Assembly: GCF_900105185.1 (NCBI RefSeq)
Contig: NZ_FNTJ01000001.1
Span: 2,314,501-2,378,500 of the forward strand
Length of the DNA: 64,000 nt
Reading direction: 5' to 3'
Origin: Pseudomonas saponiphila
Lineage (GTDB): Bacteria; Pseudomonadota; Gammaproteobacteria; Pseudomonadales; Pseudomonadaceae
Under the pieces are notes generated by a model. That model had not been told where the DNA came from. It worked only from the letters and a program-made list of their open reading frames with translations, and made no database searches. Below are positions 54,272 to 61,725 of the stretch, piece by piece (the first letter of the stretch is position 1; each line of letters begins with the position of its first letter). The translations under genes were made by a program, and so were the position numbers.

Positions 54272-54499
54272 CAGTGATGCTTTCCTGCTTTCTCGCGCCT
54301 CCTACCGGGTCATTCGCCAGTTCGGTCAACACCTCGTCCGCCGTCGCAGTTCTGCGCGTTGGTAGCCTTTCGGGGCTATCGGATCGCCGGTCGCCAGTAG
54401 TGGCAGCGCGTTTTTGTTCACCTGACTTTTTCTCGCCCCACAGGTGTGGCCGGGGCTGACCTCCCGGCGAATCGCTGGGTAATCGTTAATGGCGCAGGT

Positions 54500-54511
54500 T
54501 GTTAAAGAGCG
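54500..54511 (-). promoter_or_regulatory. boxA antitermination site in the PL leader
   Basis: The minus strand reads CGCTCTTTAACA, equal to the ribosomal-RNA-type boxA consensus (YGCTCTTTAACA). It lies about 40-50 bases downstream of the PL start. NusB/NusE binding there would allow transcription through the hairpin at 54249-54271. No clear boxB was found. Confidence 0.7.
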
Positions 54512-54556
54512 GCGCGGCTTTCGCTGCTGGGCCGGGTTTGCATTGGCTTGGGAATA

Positions 54557-54585
54557 AATATAGGCATACCCATATTGTGTGTCAA
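54557..54585 (-). promoter_or_regulatory. PL promoter
   Basis: On the minus strand TTGACA (54585-54580) is followed after exactly 17 bases by TATATT (54562-54557). Operators OL1 and OL2 overlap these elements. It drives the leftward early genes. Confidence 0.88.
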
Positions 54586-54600
54586 CGGGTATTCCCATAT
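54558..54600. promoter_or_regulatory. OL operators (two good sites, one half-site beyond)
   Basis: Two 18-bp sites fit ATAYGGG-N4-CCCRTAT. OL1 is at 54558-54575 (read on the minus strand) and OL2 is at 54583-54600. A further arm CCCGTAT at 54612-54618 lacks a good partner. They match the OR sites next to the repressor gene and cover PL. Confidence 0.85.
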
Positions 54601-54627
54601 TATTGCTCGTACCCGTATTCATGGGTG

Positions 54628-54653
54628 AAAAAAAGCCCGCGCTGGGCGGGCTT
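54628..54653 (-). terminator. Terminator of the leftward immunity transcript
   Basis: The stem AAGCCCGC / GCGGGCTT is followed on the minus strand by eight T. It lies just after the zinc-ribbon membrane protein gene and before the OL region, in the place of lambda timm. Confidence 0.85.
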
Positions 54654-54672
54654 GGATTAAGTTTTGCTGGTG

Positions 54673-55506
54673 TTATCTCGATGGCGATGGGGAGGCCCAC
54701 CGCTTGAGGGTCCAATAGTTGAATTTGCCTAGATCAGGATTCTTCGAGTACTCGGACGCTCGCTTTATACCAATTTGCATGAGATCGTCACGCACCTGCA
54801 GTACCGTCCATGCAATATCTGCTTCTCCATCCCTCCGGAAAAAACAGTATTTGTCAGCAGTGATTTCTGCCCAAGCTGAGTACTCAGCCCGATTGTAATG
54901 ATCCTGCGCGCGCTCAAAATCAGACAAAGACATGCAGCCGAATGCGCCAGAGCCAAGAATCACCTGTTCATCAGCCTTTGGTTCGTAGGCTTTTTTCTGA
55001 GGCTGGTTGATGGCGATCGGGGAAGCTTTGGTTAGGTGGTAAACAGCCGCGCTGATTATTACGCAGATGAGGGCGAAGCACAGGTATTTGAATTCGATGC
55101 TGGATTTCTTAGGAGAGTCCGGATCGTTAGGGCTCGCCGCTACGGCTGGGCTGGTCGGAGCTTCCAGTGATGGGTGGTTAGGTCTGCCTATTTCTGCAGC
55201 AACGTCAGCCCCGCAGTGCCTGCACTTGATGGCGGCATTCTTGATGGTTTCCGCGCAGGCGGGGCAGGGGCGGGTATCAGTTGCAGTGGTTGCTGACTGG
55301 GCAGAGCCTTTACCGCTGAGCAGCACCATAAGCAGGCCGGCGAGGGCGATCATCCCGCCGACAATGGTATGTAGTTGGCGATCAGCCATAAGCCCAAGAT
55401 TGTTCACTCTGCCGCCAGATCCAGTAGCGACAGACACGTCCATGCTCAGTGCGAACACAGCCCAGCAAATGCCCACCACCAGGGCAAGCGTCCCAATTCC
55501 TTTCAT
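54673..55506 (-). CDS. Zinc-ribbon membrane protein
   Basis: This 277-residue protein has two N-terminal helices (GTLALVVGICWAVFALSM; IVGGMIALAGLLMVLL) and a zinc ribbon CPACAETIKNAAIKCRHCGA. A third helix (YLCFALICVIISAAVYHL) and a C-terminal extracytoplasmic-type domain follow. GAGGAG precedes ATG 55506. Zinc-ribbon membrane proteins of this kind are common as phage or host accessories of unknown role. It lies after the NdpA-like/membrane pair on the same strand and may belong to the same lysogenic transcript. Confidence 0.75.
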   Translation of the reverse strand: MKGIGTLALVVGICWAVFALSMDVSVATGSGGRVNNLGLMADRQLHTIVGGMIALAGLLMVLLSGKGSAQSATTATDTRPCPACAETIKNAAIKCRHCGADVAAEIGRPNHPSLEAPTSPAVAASPNDPDSPKKSSIEFKYLCFALICVIISAAVYHLTKASPIAINQPQKKAYEPKADEQVILGSGAFGCMSLSDFERAQDHYNRAEYSAWAEITADKYCFFRRDGEADIAWTVLQVRDDLMQIGIKRASEYSKNPDLGKFNYWTLKRWASPSPSR

Positions 55507-55653
55507 TGGACTACTCCTCAAATAGGTCTGGAATTTTACCATTTGTCTTTAGTGTGGGACTGGACACATCAGGGGGGCGCATGGCTATCCCCTATGAAGG
55601 TTCAAGATCATCTAATAGTGGATGCACTCAGCGCAGGGGGCTGAATGGTCTGA

Positions 55654-56877
55654 TTAGCACTGTTGAATCAGTTTCTCTACCCAGGAATTAATAGGTTCTT
55701 GGTACTTGAAATAGAGGACTATTATGGCGCCAATAGAAGGCGCAAAAGATAAGGCTGAGAACGCAATTAAGGTTGCCGAAACTACCTTTTTCTGTGTTCT
55801 GATATTTTTTATTGAGCTTTCTATTAGTCTTTGTAGATTTTTTGGATATGTTGTAAGTTTTTTTGAGAGATTGTCAAATGAGGCCTCAAGACTGTTGTTG
55901 AGCCTTTGAACGTTTAAGGCTTGATTTATCAGAATGCCGAAGATTATTAGAGAGGTTATAAATAGCCCAGTGGCTGCCACAGCTATTTCTAGTTTTCCTG
56001 TTGCCTTATTTAGAGCGAGGAGTGCTACAAGTGAAACTGGCAGAGCAAGAAGCTTTCCTGCAAGATCGCTAAAAGCAGAGCTTAGCTTTGTGCCGTAATC
56101 CAGTTCGGCCTGTGCAAATTCTTTTCTCGTTTTTTCGAATGAAAATGAATGGATATAAATCTGAAAGTTACGCCAGTAATTGTCAATGATTGAGTTCCAT
56201 GAGTGAAGTATGTGCATGAATTTATTGCCCTGCTCTTCAGTCAGTGACTCCAAACACTCACAGATAGCGCCGTTCAGTATCGCTCGCCTTTCCTCTAGAT
56301 GAATCCGGCCTTTGTGCTCTTCATTGGCAAGGCTATGGATTAATGAGGTTTTGTTCAGGGGGATGAATAAGATCTCTTTTGTGATTTTTGTTTGAATCAC
56401 AATCGTTTTTGGAGGTTTGTTAGGTGCGGCTGGAGTGGAAAAAACTAGATTATAGAAGCTGCTTTGTGGGTGTTCGGATGCAGCAACTTTCGATAGGTCT
56501 TTGATTAGCTCGCAGACCTTTATAATTTTACTGTTAGAGTCGTTCGGTGATGTATCAAATGAAGCCCAGTCATCACTAATTACATAGAAATTTTTTAAAT
56601 GGCTCCCGGTTCCCAGTGAGGGGGTTTTTTGAACTAGTAATTCAAAGTTTTCAAAGAAGCTGTTTTCGCCAGCAGAAACTACAGTGTACTCGAATGTTAT
56701 CTCGGAATTAATTATTCGAGAGTAAGACATCTCGCCAAAGCTACTTGGTAATTCACGGACTCTGTTGTGTAGCTCTAGTAGTTCGCTTGTTGCCGGTCCC
56801 GAAAAGCTGAACGACCCTTCCGTATTAATGGGGGGTCTTCCGATTTTTCTATACAGTTCAACGACGGCTTCGAACAT
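55654..56877 (-). CDS. Three-helix membrane protein, second gene of candidate exclusion pair
   Basis: This 407-residue protein has a soluble N-terminal part of about 270 residues. Three membrane helices follow at about 274-290, 297-318 and 365-391, separated by a helical stretch. It is AT-rich. Its ATG lies 3 bp after the stop of the NdpA-like gene, so the two are translated together. No family is recognised. A membrane effector next to a DNA-binding sensor beside a prophage repressor is the layout of lambda rexB/rexA. An abortive-infection or exclusion role is an inference. Confidence 0.75.
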   Translation of the reverse strand: MFEAVVELYRKIGRPPINTEGSFSFSGPATSELLELHNRVRELPSSFGEMSYSRIINSEITFEYTVVSAGENSFFENFELLVQKTPSLGTGSHLKNFYVISDDWASFDTSPNDSNSKIIKVCELIKDLSKVAASEHPQSSFYNLVFSTPAAPNKPPKTIVIQTKITKEILFIPLNKTSLIHSLANEEHKGRIHLEERRAILNGAICECLESLTEEQGNKFMHILHSWNSIIDNYWRNFQIYIHSFSFEKTRKEFAQAELDYGTKLSSAFSDLAGKLLALPVSLVALLALNKATGKLEIAVAATGLFITSLIIFGILINQALNVQRLNNSLEASFDNLSKKLTTYPKNLQRLIESSIKNIRTQKKVVSATLIAFSALSFAPSIGAIIVLYFKYQEPINSWVEKLIQQC

Positions 56878-56880
56878 TTA

Positions 56881-58023
56881 TCAATCGCTTCCAATGCGGC
56901 TATTTATTTCGTTCTCAATCATCCTCTTCATTGGGGCTGGGATGTCTGAGAAGGTCAAAGTTCCTTCTGATGAATTATAGCATACTATGCTGTCGGGGCT
57001 GGTGCTCAGCGCACTTCTATCAAACTGTGCTGACCATCTATTAGACTTCCCTTTTATCTTTGTTTTTCGATCAAGCACCGACTTGCTTACAGTGAATTCT
57101 GCTGGGATTTTACTTTCTTCGGAGTTTAGCGTTTCCGAAAGATCTTCAAGGATTGAAACGAGGTCTGCTTGTTCTGGAGGGATTGATGAGGAAGCTGCAG
57201 CGTGCAGCCCTTGCAGAGTTGCCTTTTGTTGGTCTTTCTGTTTTTGGGAGAGATATGCAATGACATTCTCTTTGGCTTGAGAGCTATATGGAGCTAGCTC
57301 AGTCTTGCCTCGAAAAAAGTCTTCAATGACATCAATTGAGTTTGAAGTGGCTCGTGTTGACGCAATCCCTGGGGTGCAGCCAAGTCCCTTGATAAAATAT
57401 GCAGATGCTTCGCTGTCTCGCCCTTTGCTTATGAAGCAAAGGTATGTTTTATCTGTTGCCGTCTCATCATATTCGTCTTCTGATGTTTCGTCATCAGAGG
57501 GCGATGCAATCATCTCTGAAAATCTGGCAAGATTAATTCGGCATGCCTGATGGACTGCAGACATATCGATATCCACACTTTCTTCTGGTATATAGTCGGG
57601 TCCGAGGCGTAGGCCATTGCGTTGCTTAATATTGGCAATGAGAACAAATGGGATCGCTTCGCTGGTGTAATGTGCAAAAAGCGTATGCCCCCCGGTCGCG
57701 AAGGTTTCCGTTTTCGCCTGCTCGATTAGTTCGTCTAGTGCAATGTGAGTGAGAGTCTCAAATTCATCGGCATCTAAATTTCCAAGAAAGTGCTCTGCAG
57801 CACTCGGAAAACGACCTTGCCGATTATTATTTTCAAATTGTCCCCATACTACGTTGTTCCCTTTTTTTCCGAGGAGGCTGTTAATTCCTTCGGCAAGTGA
57901 GATAACGGTTGGTTTGCTTGGTTCAAAAAGTCCCTTTCTTATGACTTTACTATTGTCAACGGTTAGTGTGCCTTTTTCTTTTTCGAAAGAATGAATAACG
58001 GCATGTATGAGCTTAAAGGCCAT
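56881..58023 (-). CDS. Divergent NdpA/YejK-like nucleoid-type protein, first gene of candidate exclusion pair
   Basis: This 380-residue protein clearly relates to the NdpA/NA37 family and to the phage copy at 44770-45777. It has FATGGHTLFAHYTSEAIPFVL (compare [14 protein letters not shown]), VDIDMSAVHQACRINLARF (compare [14 protein letters not shown]) and KTYLCFISKGRDSEASAYF (compare [19 protein letters not shown]). It is much AT-richer than that copy. DNA binding is expected from the family. Its position downstream of the repressor and coupling to a membrane protein suggest it senses phage DNA or replication. This is inference. Confidence 0.82.
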   Translation of the reverse strand: MAFKLIHAVIHSFEKEKGTLTVDNSKVIRKGLFEPSKPTVISLAEGINSLLGKKGNNVVWGQFENNNRQGRFPSAAEHFLGNLDADEFETLTHIALDELIEQAKTETFATGGHTLFAHYTSEAIPFVLIANIKQRNGLRLGPDYIPEESVDIDMSAVHQACRINLARFSEMIASPSDDETSEDEYDETATDKTYLCFISKGRDSEASAYFIKGLGCTPGIASTRATSNSIDVIEDFFRGKTELAPYSSQAKENVIAYLSQKQKDQQKATLQGLHAAASSSIPPEQADLVSILEDLSETLNSEESKIPAEFTVSKSVLDRKTKIKGKSNRWSAQFDRSALSTSPDSIVCYNSSEGTLTFSDIPAPMKRMIENEINSRIGSD

Positions 58024-58070
58024 GAATTATCCCTATATTGGCAGACGTGTTTCTGGTTTTTTGCCCTGAA

Positions 58071-58499
58071 CTAAATTGGTTTGCATGCTTGGTTCAGTAT
58101 GAGGCGTGTGCAATAGTATTCGTCGGAATATGTTGCTTTGTGCGTATATTCGTTGTCCGACATTGATTGCGGTGATGCAAGTGAATGGGATCTATTGCAA
58201 GCAACTTGCGTAATGCATTCGGTCTTGCTATCGATGCTCTTCCAGAAATAGCCAATCGCTTGGTGGAAATGTCCGTCGTCGCTAGGCTTGGCCGCGTTCA
58301 AACCCGTGGTCTTTGAGGTATTCGAGGGCGTTTTGATTTTTGTTGTAAGCCGGCACAGATCAGCTTTCTGCGGTGAGCTGACCTTGACGGTTTTTGATTT
58401 AGTCGGATCTGTAGCGGGAGATCCGCGAGTATTGCGCTTGATCATGGAGATCTGCGCTTGTTTTGTGCAATCTGGACATTTCCGTTCGTTAACTTCCAT
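58071..58499 (-). CDS. Small CxxC protein between repressor and candidate pair
   Basis: This 142-residue basic, polar protein with an N-terminal CPDC and several scattered cysteines has a very good ribosome-binding site (GGAAGGAAG) before ATG 58499. The later part is low in recognisable structure and could include a frameshifted region. It lies 27 bp after the repressor stop and 47 bp before the NdpA-like gene, so it is probably part of the repressor transcript. Confidence 0.55.
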   Translation of the reverse strand: MEVNERKCPDCTKQAQISMIKRNTRGSPATDPTKSKTVKVSSPQKADLCRLTTKIKTPSNTSKTTGLNAAKPSDDGHFHQAIGYFWKSIDSKTECITQVACNRSHSLASPQSMSDNEYTHKATYSDEYYCTRLILNQACKPI

Positions 58500-58526
58500 T
58501 GCTTCCTTCCTTGGAGCATCACGACA

Positions 58527-59258
58527 TTATCGGGCAAACATCCCCCACCAGAACACATGACCCAGGATCGAGATCTGCTGCTCTTGGATCTCTTGGAACG
58601 TGTAGTCCTCATCTGGGTGTTCGTCGCGGTTGAAGCTGCGCAGTCGCAATCCGGTGGGCAGGCGGTAAACCTGCTTCACTCGCAACTGACCGTTATGGTT
58701 GATCGCATAGAGGTCGCCATCAACGATGTCGCCAAGCGAGTTCTTACCAGTGTTCACGCCGACTGTGGCGCCATCACGTAGCACGGGGAACATGCTGTTG
58801 CCGCGGGCGATCACGCACTTGGCATTGCTGAACTGCACATTGTTGCGGCGCAGATCGCTTTTGAAGAAGCGCAGCTTGGCGCTGTCGCTTTCCTCGATCA
58901 CAAACCGGCCAGAGCCGGCTGCCAGCTCTACTTCGCGAAGGAAGGGGACGTAGACCTCATCGTCAGGGAGCGGGGTCGCGTCATCCCAGGTCTCGATGCT
59001 GGAGAGTTTGACGCCTGGCTGAGGGGGCGCTGATAGCTCTGCACTCGTGCCTTTTAGCATCTCTCCGACGCCTTCAGCGAGCCACATCGGGGAGACGCCG
59101 CACACCGACGCTATCTGAGCAGCAAAGGCGGTCGCCTTCGACTTGCCGCGCTCGAGGTCAGAAATTGAGGTTTGTGTGAGGCCAGCGCGCTCTGCAAGCT
59201 CGGTTTGATTGAGCTTGGCGTGTCTGCGGGCCGCTTTGAGTCTGTCTTTGAATTCCAT
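58527..59258 (-). CDS. Prophage CI-like repressor (XRE HTH + S24 peptidase)
   Basis: This 243-residue repressor has an N-terminal helix-turn-helix (LNQTELAERAGLTQTSISDL). A linker has an Ala-Gly cleavage-type site near residues 114-115. The S24/LexA-like domain has Ser155 in RGNSMFP and Lys195 in RVKQVYR. It should bind the ATAYGGG-N4-CCCRTAT operators and be cleaved on RecA activation. ATG 59258 lies 10 bp from OR3. It is transcribed leftward with the small CxxC gene and the NdpA-like/membrane pair. Confidence 0.92.
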   Translation of the reverse strand: MEFKDRLKAARRHAKLNQTELAERAGLTQTSISDLERGKSKATAFAAQIASVCGVSPMWLAEGVGEMLKGTSAELSAPPQPGVKLSSIETWDDATPLPDDEVYVPFLREVELAAGSGRFVIEESDSAKLRFFKSDLRRNNVQFSNAKCVIARGNSMFPVLRDGATVGVNTGKNSLGDIVDGDLYAINHNGQLRVKQVYRLPTGLRLRSFNRDEHPDEDYTFQEIQEQQISILGHVFWWGMFAR

Positions 59259-59268
59259 CTTGCGAGTA

Positions 59269-59334
59269 TTACGGGTGCTCCCATAGCCTTGCAAATCGGC
59301 ATTCCCATAAATTAATATATGGGTATTCCCGTAT
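59269..59334. promoter_or_regulatory. OR operators, three sites at 24-bp spacing
   Basis: Three 18-bp sites fit ATAYGGG-N4-CCCRTAT: 59269-59286, 59293-59310 and 59317-59334. Their starts are exactly 24 bp apart. The site next to cro is the best palindrome. They lie between the divergent repressor and cro genes, as lambda OR3, OR2 and OR1. Confidence 0.88.
59289..59318 (+). promoter_or_regulatory. PR promoter (probable)
   Basis: TTGCAA (59289-59294) and TAATAT (59313-59318) are 18 bases apart and overlap the middle and right operators. It would drive cro, the CII-like gene and the replication genes. Confidence 0.6.
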
Positions 59335-59345
59335 GGAGGGGCGTC

Positions 59346-59561
59346 ATGAACGCAATTTACAAGGGCCTCGTTGATTACTTCGGCACCCAGGAGGCCACTG
59401 CCGAATAGCTCAAGGTTGATCAAAGCACCGTTTCTGGTTGGGTTCGGGGGAAGCATGGCATGTCTCCGGTTATTGCTAAGCGAGCGGAGGCGTTGACCGA
59501 GGGTGCTTTCAAAAAAGAAAAGCTTTGTCCGTCGTTTCCATGGGCCGAGATGGCCGCCTAA
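59346..59561 (+). pseudogene. cro-like (YdaS-type) gene with amber codon 21
   Basis: A GGAGG-preceded ATG at 59346 opens MNAIYKGLVDYFGTQEATAE, then TAG at 59406-59408. The same frame continues as LKVDQSTVSGWVRGKHGMSP, VIAKRAEALTEGAFKKEKLC to a stop at 59559-59561. The part after the amber codon holds the DNA-binding helices, so the product is destroyed unless the codon is suppressed. One base change (for example CAG or GAG to TAG) explains it. Confidence 0.85.
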
Positions 59562-59647
59562 GCGACATCCCTGTCCACTGATCCATTGAGCAAATGATCG
59601 CTTCTGCATCGGCAGGGCGCCACGGAAACAGAACTGAGGTTTTACGA

Positions 59648-60070
59648 ATGGAAGATTTTCTGCGGTCCTGCCAGAGCGCCGTGCTGGACAACGAGGCGAA
59701 GGCGTTGGCCGCCAAGATGGGGGTTCCACATGTGAGCCTGCTGCAGCGCGCCAACCCAGACAACGATGCACACCACCTGACGGTTGAGCATCTGTTCGGG
59801 ATCTTGCTTCACACCGGGGATATGCGGCCTCTGGTGGCACTGGCCAGTGAGTTTGGCTTTGACCTGGTGACTCGTACCGCGCCGAAGCCGCAGGCCCTGA
59901 CCAAGTCACTGATCAGCGTTGGCAAGGAAGTGGCTGAACTGACTATCGCGGTACATGAGGCCCTGGATGACAACCACGTCAGTGCTTTTGAGAAATCCCA
60001 GATCCGCCAGGAGATCCAGCATGTGCGCCACAGCCTTGACGTGATGGATGCCTCGGTGAAGGCGGCGTAG
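59648..60070 (+). CDS. Phage CII-family regulatory protein
   Basis: This 140-residue protein resembles the CP76/CII-type phage regulators: ALAAKMGVPHVSLLQRANPD, DAHHLTVEHLFGILLHTGDM, then a C-terminal coiled coil (FEKSQIRQEIQHVRHSLDVM). GAGG lies eight bases before the ATG. It is the second gene of the rightward operon and should influence the lysis/lysogeny choice. Confidence 0.8.
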   Translation: MEDFLRSCQSAVLDNEAKALAAKMGVPHVSLLQRANPDNDAHHLTVEHLFGILLHTGDMRPLVALASEFGFDLVTRTAPKPQALTKSLISVGKEVAELTIAVHEALDDNHVSAFEKSQIRQEIQHVRHSLDVMDASVKAA

Positions 60071-60072
60071 TG

Positions 60073-60477
60073 ATGAAAATCACCCAAAGCCAGGTCGTGC
60101 AGGTTTCCATTGCAGGCCGGCGCAGTCCTGCGAGCACGGAAATCATCCCCTCAATTACCGGATTGACCCTACCTGAGTTCTGGTTGGAGCTGTGGGGAGA
60201 GGATGGTGGTCAACGCTCGAAAATGGGCTATGCCAAGTTCGAGTTGGCTACTACCAATGTCACTGAAGGACTTGCTGAAGGTACGTACCAATTAGCGCAA
60301 CTGTTGCCGGCAGACGCCCAACCCCCTCATCCAATAATTTCAATGTCAGGTGTTTTATGGCCTCGGCAGAGAGTCCTTTCAGACTTTGAACAAGGCGGCT
60401 CTTCTCTTCTGGCGGCGCATCGCTCTCAAGGATTTTCCTTTCTAGAAGCTCGCGAAGGGTGTCCTCATGAATCTTGA
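60073..60477 (+). CDS. Possible small phage gene after cII, overlapping a convergent gene
   Basis: The frame starts 3 bp after the CII stop (MKITQSQVVQVSIAGRRSPA, then LTLPEFWLELWGEDGGQRSK). The first 60-70 residues look like protein. The last third overlaps the minus-strand gene at 60260-60766 and looks non-coding. It may be a truncated or shorter gene than drawn. Confidence 0.4.
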   Translation: MKITQSQVVQVSIAGRRSPASTEIIPSITGLTLPEFWLELWGEDGGQRSKMGYAKFELATTNVTEGLAEGTYQLAQLLPADAQPPHPIISMSGVLWPRQRVLSDFEQGGSSLLAAHRSQGFSFLEAREGCPHES

Positions 60478-60766
60478 TCGTGACCACTCCAAGGACTGCG
60501 CTAAGCCCTCCGTCATCGGCGAGAAAGTCCATTCCGGACTTCGTGCACTGAATACCGTTGTTGGTATGCAGGGCAAATCCATCACCAGTGAGTTCAATGC
60601 ATTTTTTGATGAGGCCGTGCTCCGCCAGGTAGCAGAGATTTGCATCGACCCTCTCCTTTGTCTCCGCCGCGCCAAGATCGAAGTACAGGCCATGCGGGGC
60701 AGGGAACGGGTACGCCTCAGCTGCCGCCTCAAGAATCCGCTTCTGAAGCGCTCTATCCAATTTCAT
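60260..60766 (-). CDS. Phage hypothetical protein on the opposite strand (168 aa)
   Basis: This 168-residue protein (LDRALQKRILEAAAEAYPFP; LCYLAEHGLIKKCIELTGDG; LLERKILESDAPPEEKSRLV) has a winged-helix-like start. GGAGG lies before ATG 60766. It runs against the rightward operon between the CII-like and antirepressor genes, so it is probably expressed separately. No family is assigned. Confidence 0.7.
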   Translation of the reverse strand: MKLDRALQKRILEAAAEAYPFPAPHGLYFDLGAAETKERVDANLCYLAEHGLIKKCIELTGDGFALHTNNGIQCTKSGMDFLADDGGLSAVLGVVTIKIHEDTLRELLERKILESDAPPEEKSRLVQSLKGLSAEAIKHLTLKLLDEGVGRLPATVALIGTYLQQVLQ

Positions 60767-60921
60767 ATGTCCGGCCTCCCAGGCCTTCTTGTGTGGATGC
60801 AGAAAGCTATCACGGATGCGCCGGACACCCAATTCACCCGCAACACCAAATCGCAGGCGAAAAAAAACCACCTGGCGGGGTGGTTCTTCGTACTGCAAAT
60901 CAAAACGATCTGGAGCTGATT

Positions 60922-61725
60922 ATGCAGACCCAATCCCACTCAAGCAATACCCCCACCAATATCGCGCCACGTTTTTCGCAATCTGAAAACGTGGCGCGGA
61001 CTATGTCGTCCCGCGAAATTGCCGACCTGGTCAGTTCCCGCCACGACAAGGTCAAGCAATCCATCGAGCGCCTGGTAGATCGCGGTGTAATCGTCCAGCC
61101 CCCAATGGGGGATGAACAATTCCGTGACTCTCTTGGTCGCCCCCGGGCTGAGCGCGTCTATCACGTTGGCAAACGCGACAGCTTCGTAGTCGTCGCTCAG
61201 CTCAGCCCGGAGTTCACCGCGGCACTCGTTGATCGCTGGCAGGAACTGGAGGGGCAGGTTTCCCAGCCCCGCGAGCTATCCCGTATGGATCTGATCCAGT
61301 TGGCCTTTGAGGCTGAGCAGGCCCGACTTCAGTTGACGATTCAGGTCGAAGCCCAGGCCTCAAAAATCCACTCCTTGGAAAACCTGTTCAAGGAAGGCAT
61401 GACCCACACCCAATTCTGCAAGGGCCTCAACGGGGTCAACGTCATGCAGGTGGGCAAGTACCTGGAGAGCCGGAACTGGCTCTACAACGAGAGCAAGACC
61501 GGCCTGCGCCTTCGTGTGGCCTCCTACGCCCGCGACAAGTACATGACCGAGCACCAGCACGAAGTCACTCCCCACGGCAAAGAGGCCTTCATTTCCTTCA
61601 CGCCAGTCTTGCTCAGGAAGGGCGCGGTGCGCCTGTACGACCTGTACCTGGCCGGCGAGCTACCCATGAAGAAAACCTGGGACGGTCTGTTCACTCACGA
61701 CAAGGCCCTGCGAGGTGCCGCGTGA
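60922..61725 (+). CDS. Rha/antirepressor-type phage regulatory protein
   Basis: The 267-residue protein has an N-terminal Rha-like domain (MSSREIADLVSSRHDKVKQS; YHVGKRDSFVVVAQLSPEFT; AALVDRWQELE) and a central coiled coil. A C-terminal antirepressor KilAC-like domain (MTHTQFCKGLNGVNVMQVGK, YLESRNWLY) ends it. Such proteins counter repressors or interfere with host functions. A perfect 13-bp inverted repeat lies in codons 14-26. It overlaps the next gene by GTGA. Confidence 0.85.
   Translation: MQTQSHSSNTPTNIAPRFSQSENVARTMSSREIADLVSSRHDKVKQSIERLVDRGVIVQPPMGDEQFRDSLGRPRAERVYHVGKRDSFVVVAQLSPEFTAALVDRWQELEGQVSQPRELSRMDLIQLAFEAEQARLQLTIQVEAQASKIHSLENLFKEGMTHTQFCKGLNGVNVMQVGKYLESRNWLYNESKTGLRLRVASYARDKYMTEHQHEVTPHGKEAFISFTPVLLRKGAVRLYDLYLAGELPMKKTWDGLFTHDKALRGAA
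60963..60998. repeat. Perfect 13-bp inverted repeat inside the antirepressor gene
   Basis: CGCGCCACGTTTT (60963-60975) and its exact complement AAAACGTGGCGCG (60986-60998) are separated by ten bases. It could be an operator or an RNA hairpin that controls translation of the gene it lies in. Confidence 0.75.

Noticed and set aside
54326..54715. 129-codon frame across the PL/OL region on the minus strand
   Set aside because: It runs through operators, promoter and a terminator, and its translation is low-complexity. The regulatory reading explains the sequence better.
55654..58023. Known named two-gene defence system
   Set aside because: I could not match the pair with confidence to any named system from memory, so no system name is given. 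Only the positional analogy to lambda rex is claimed.
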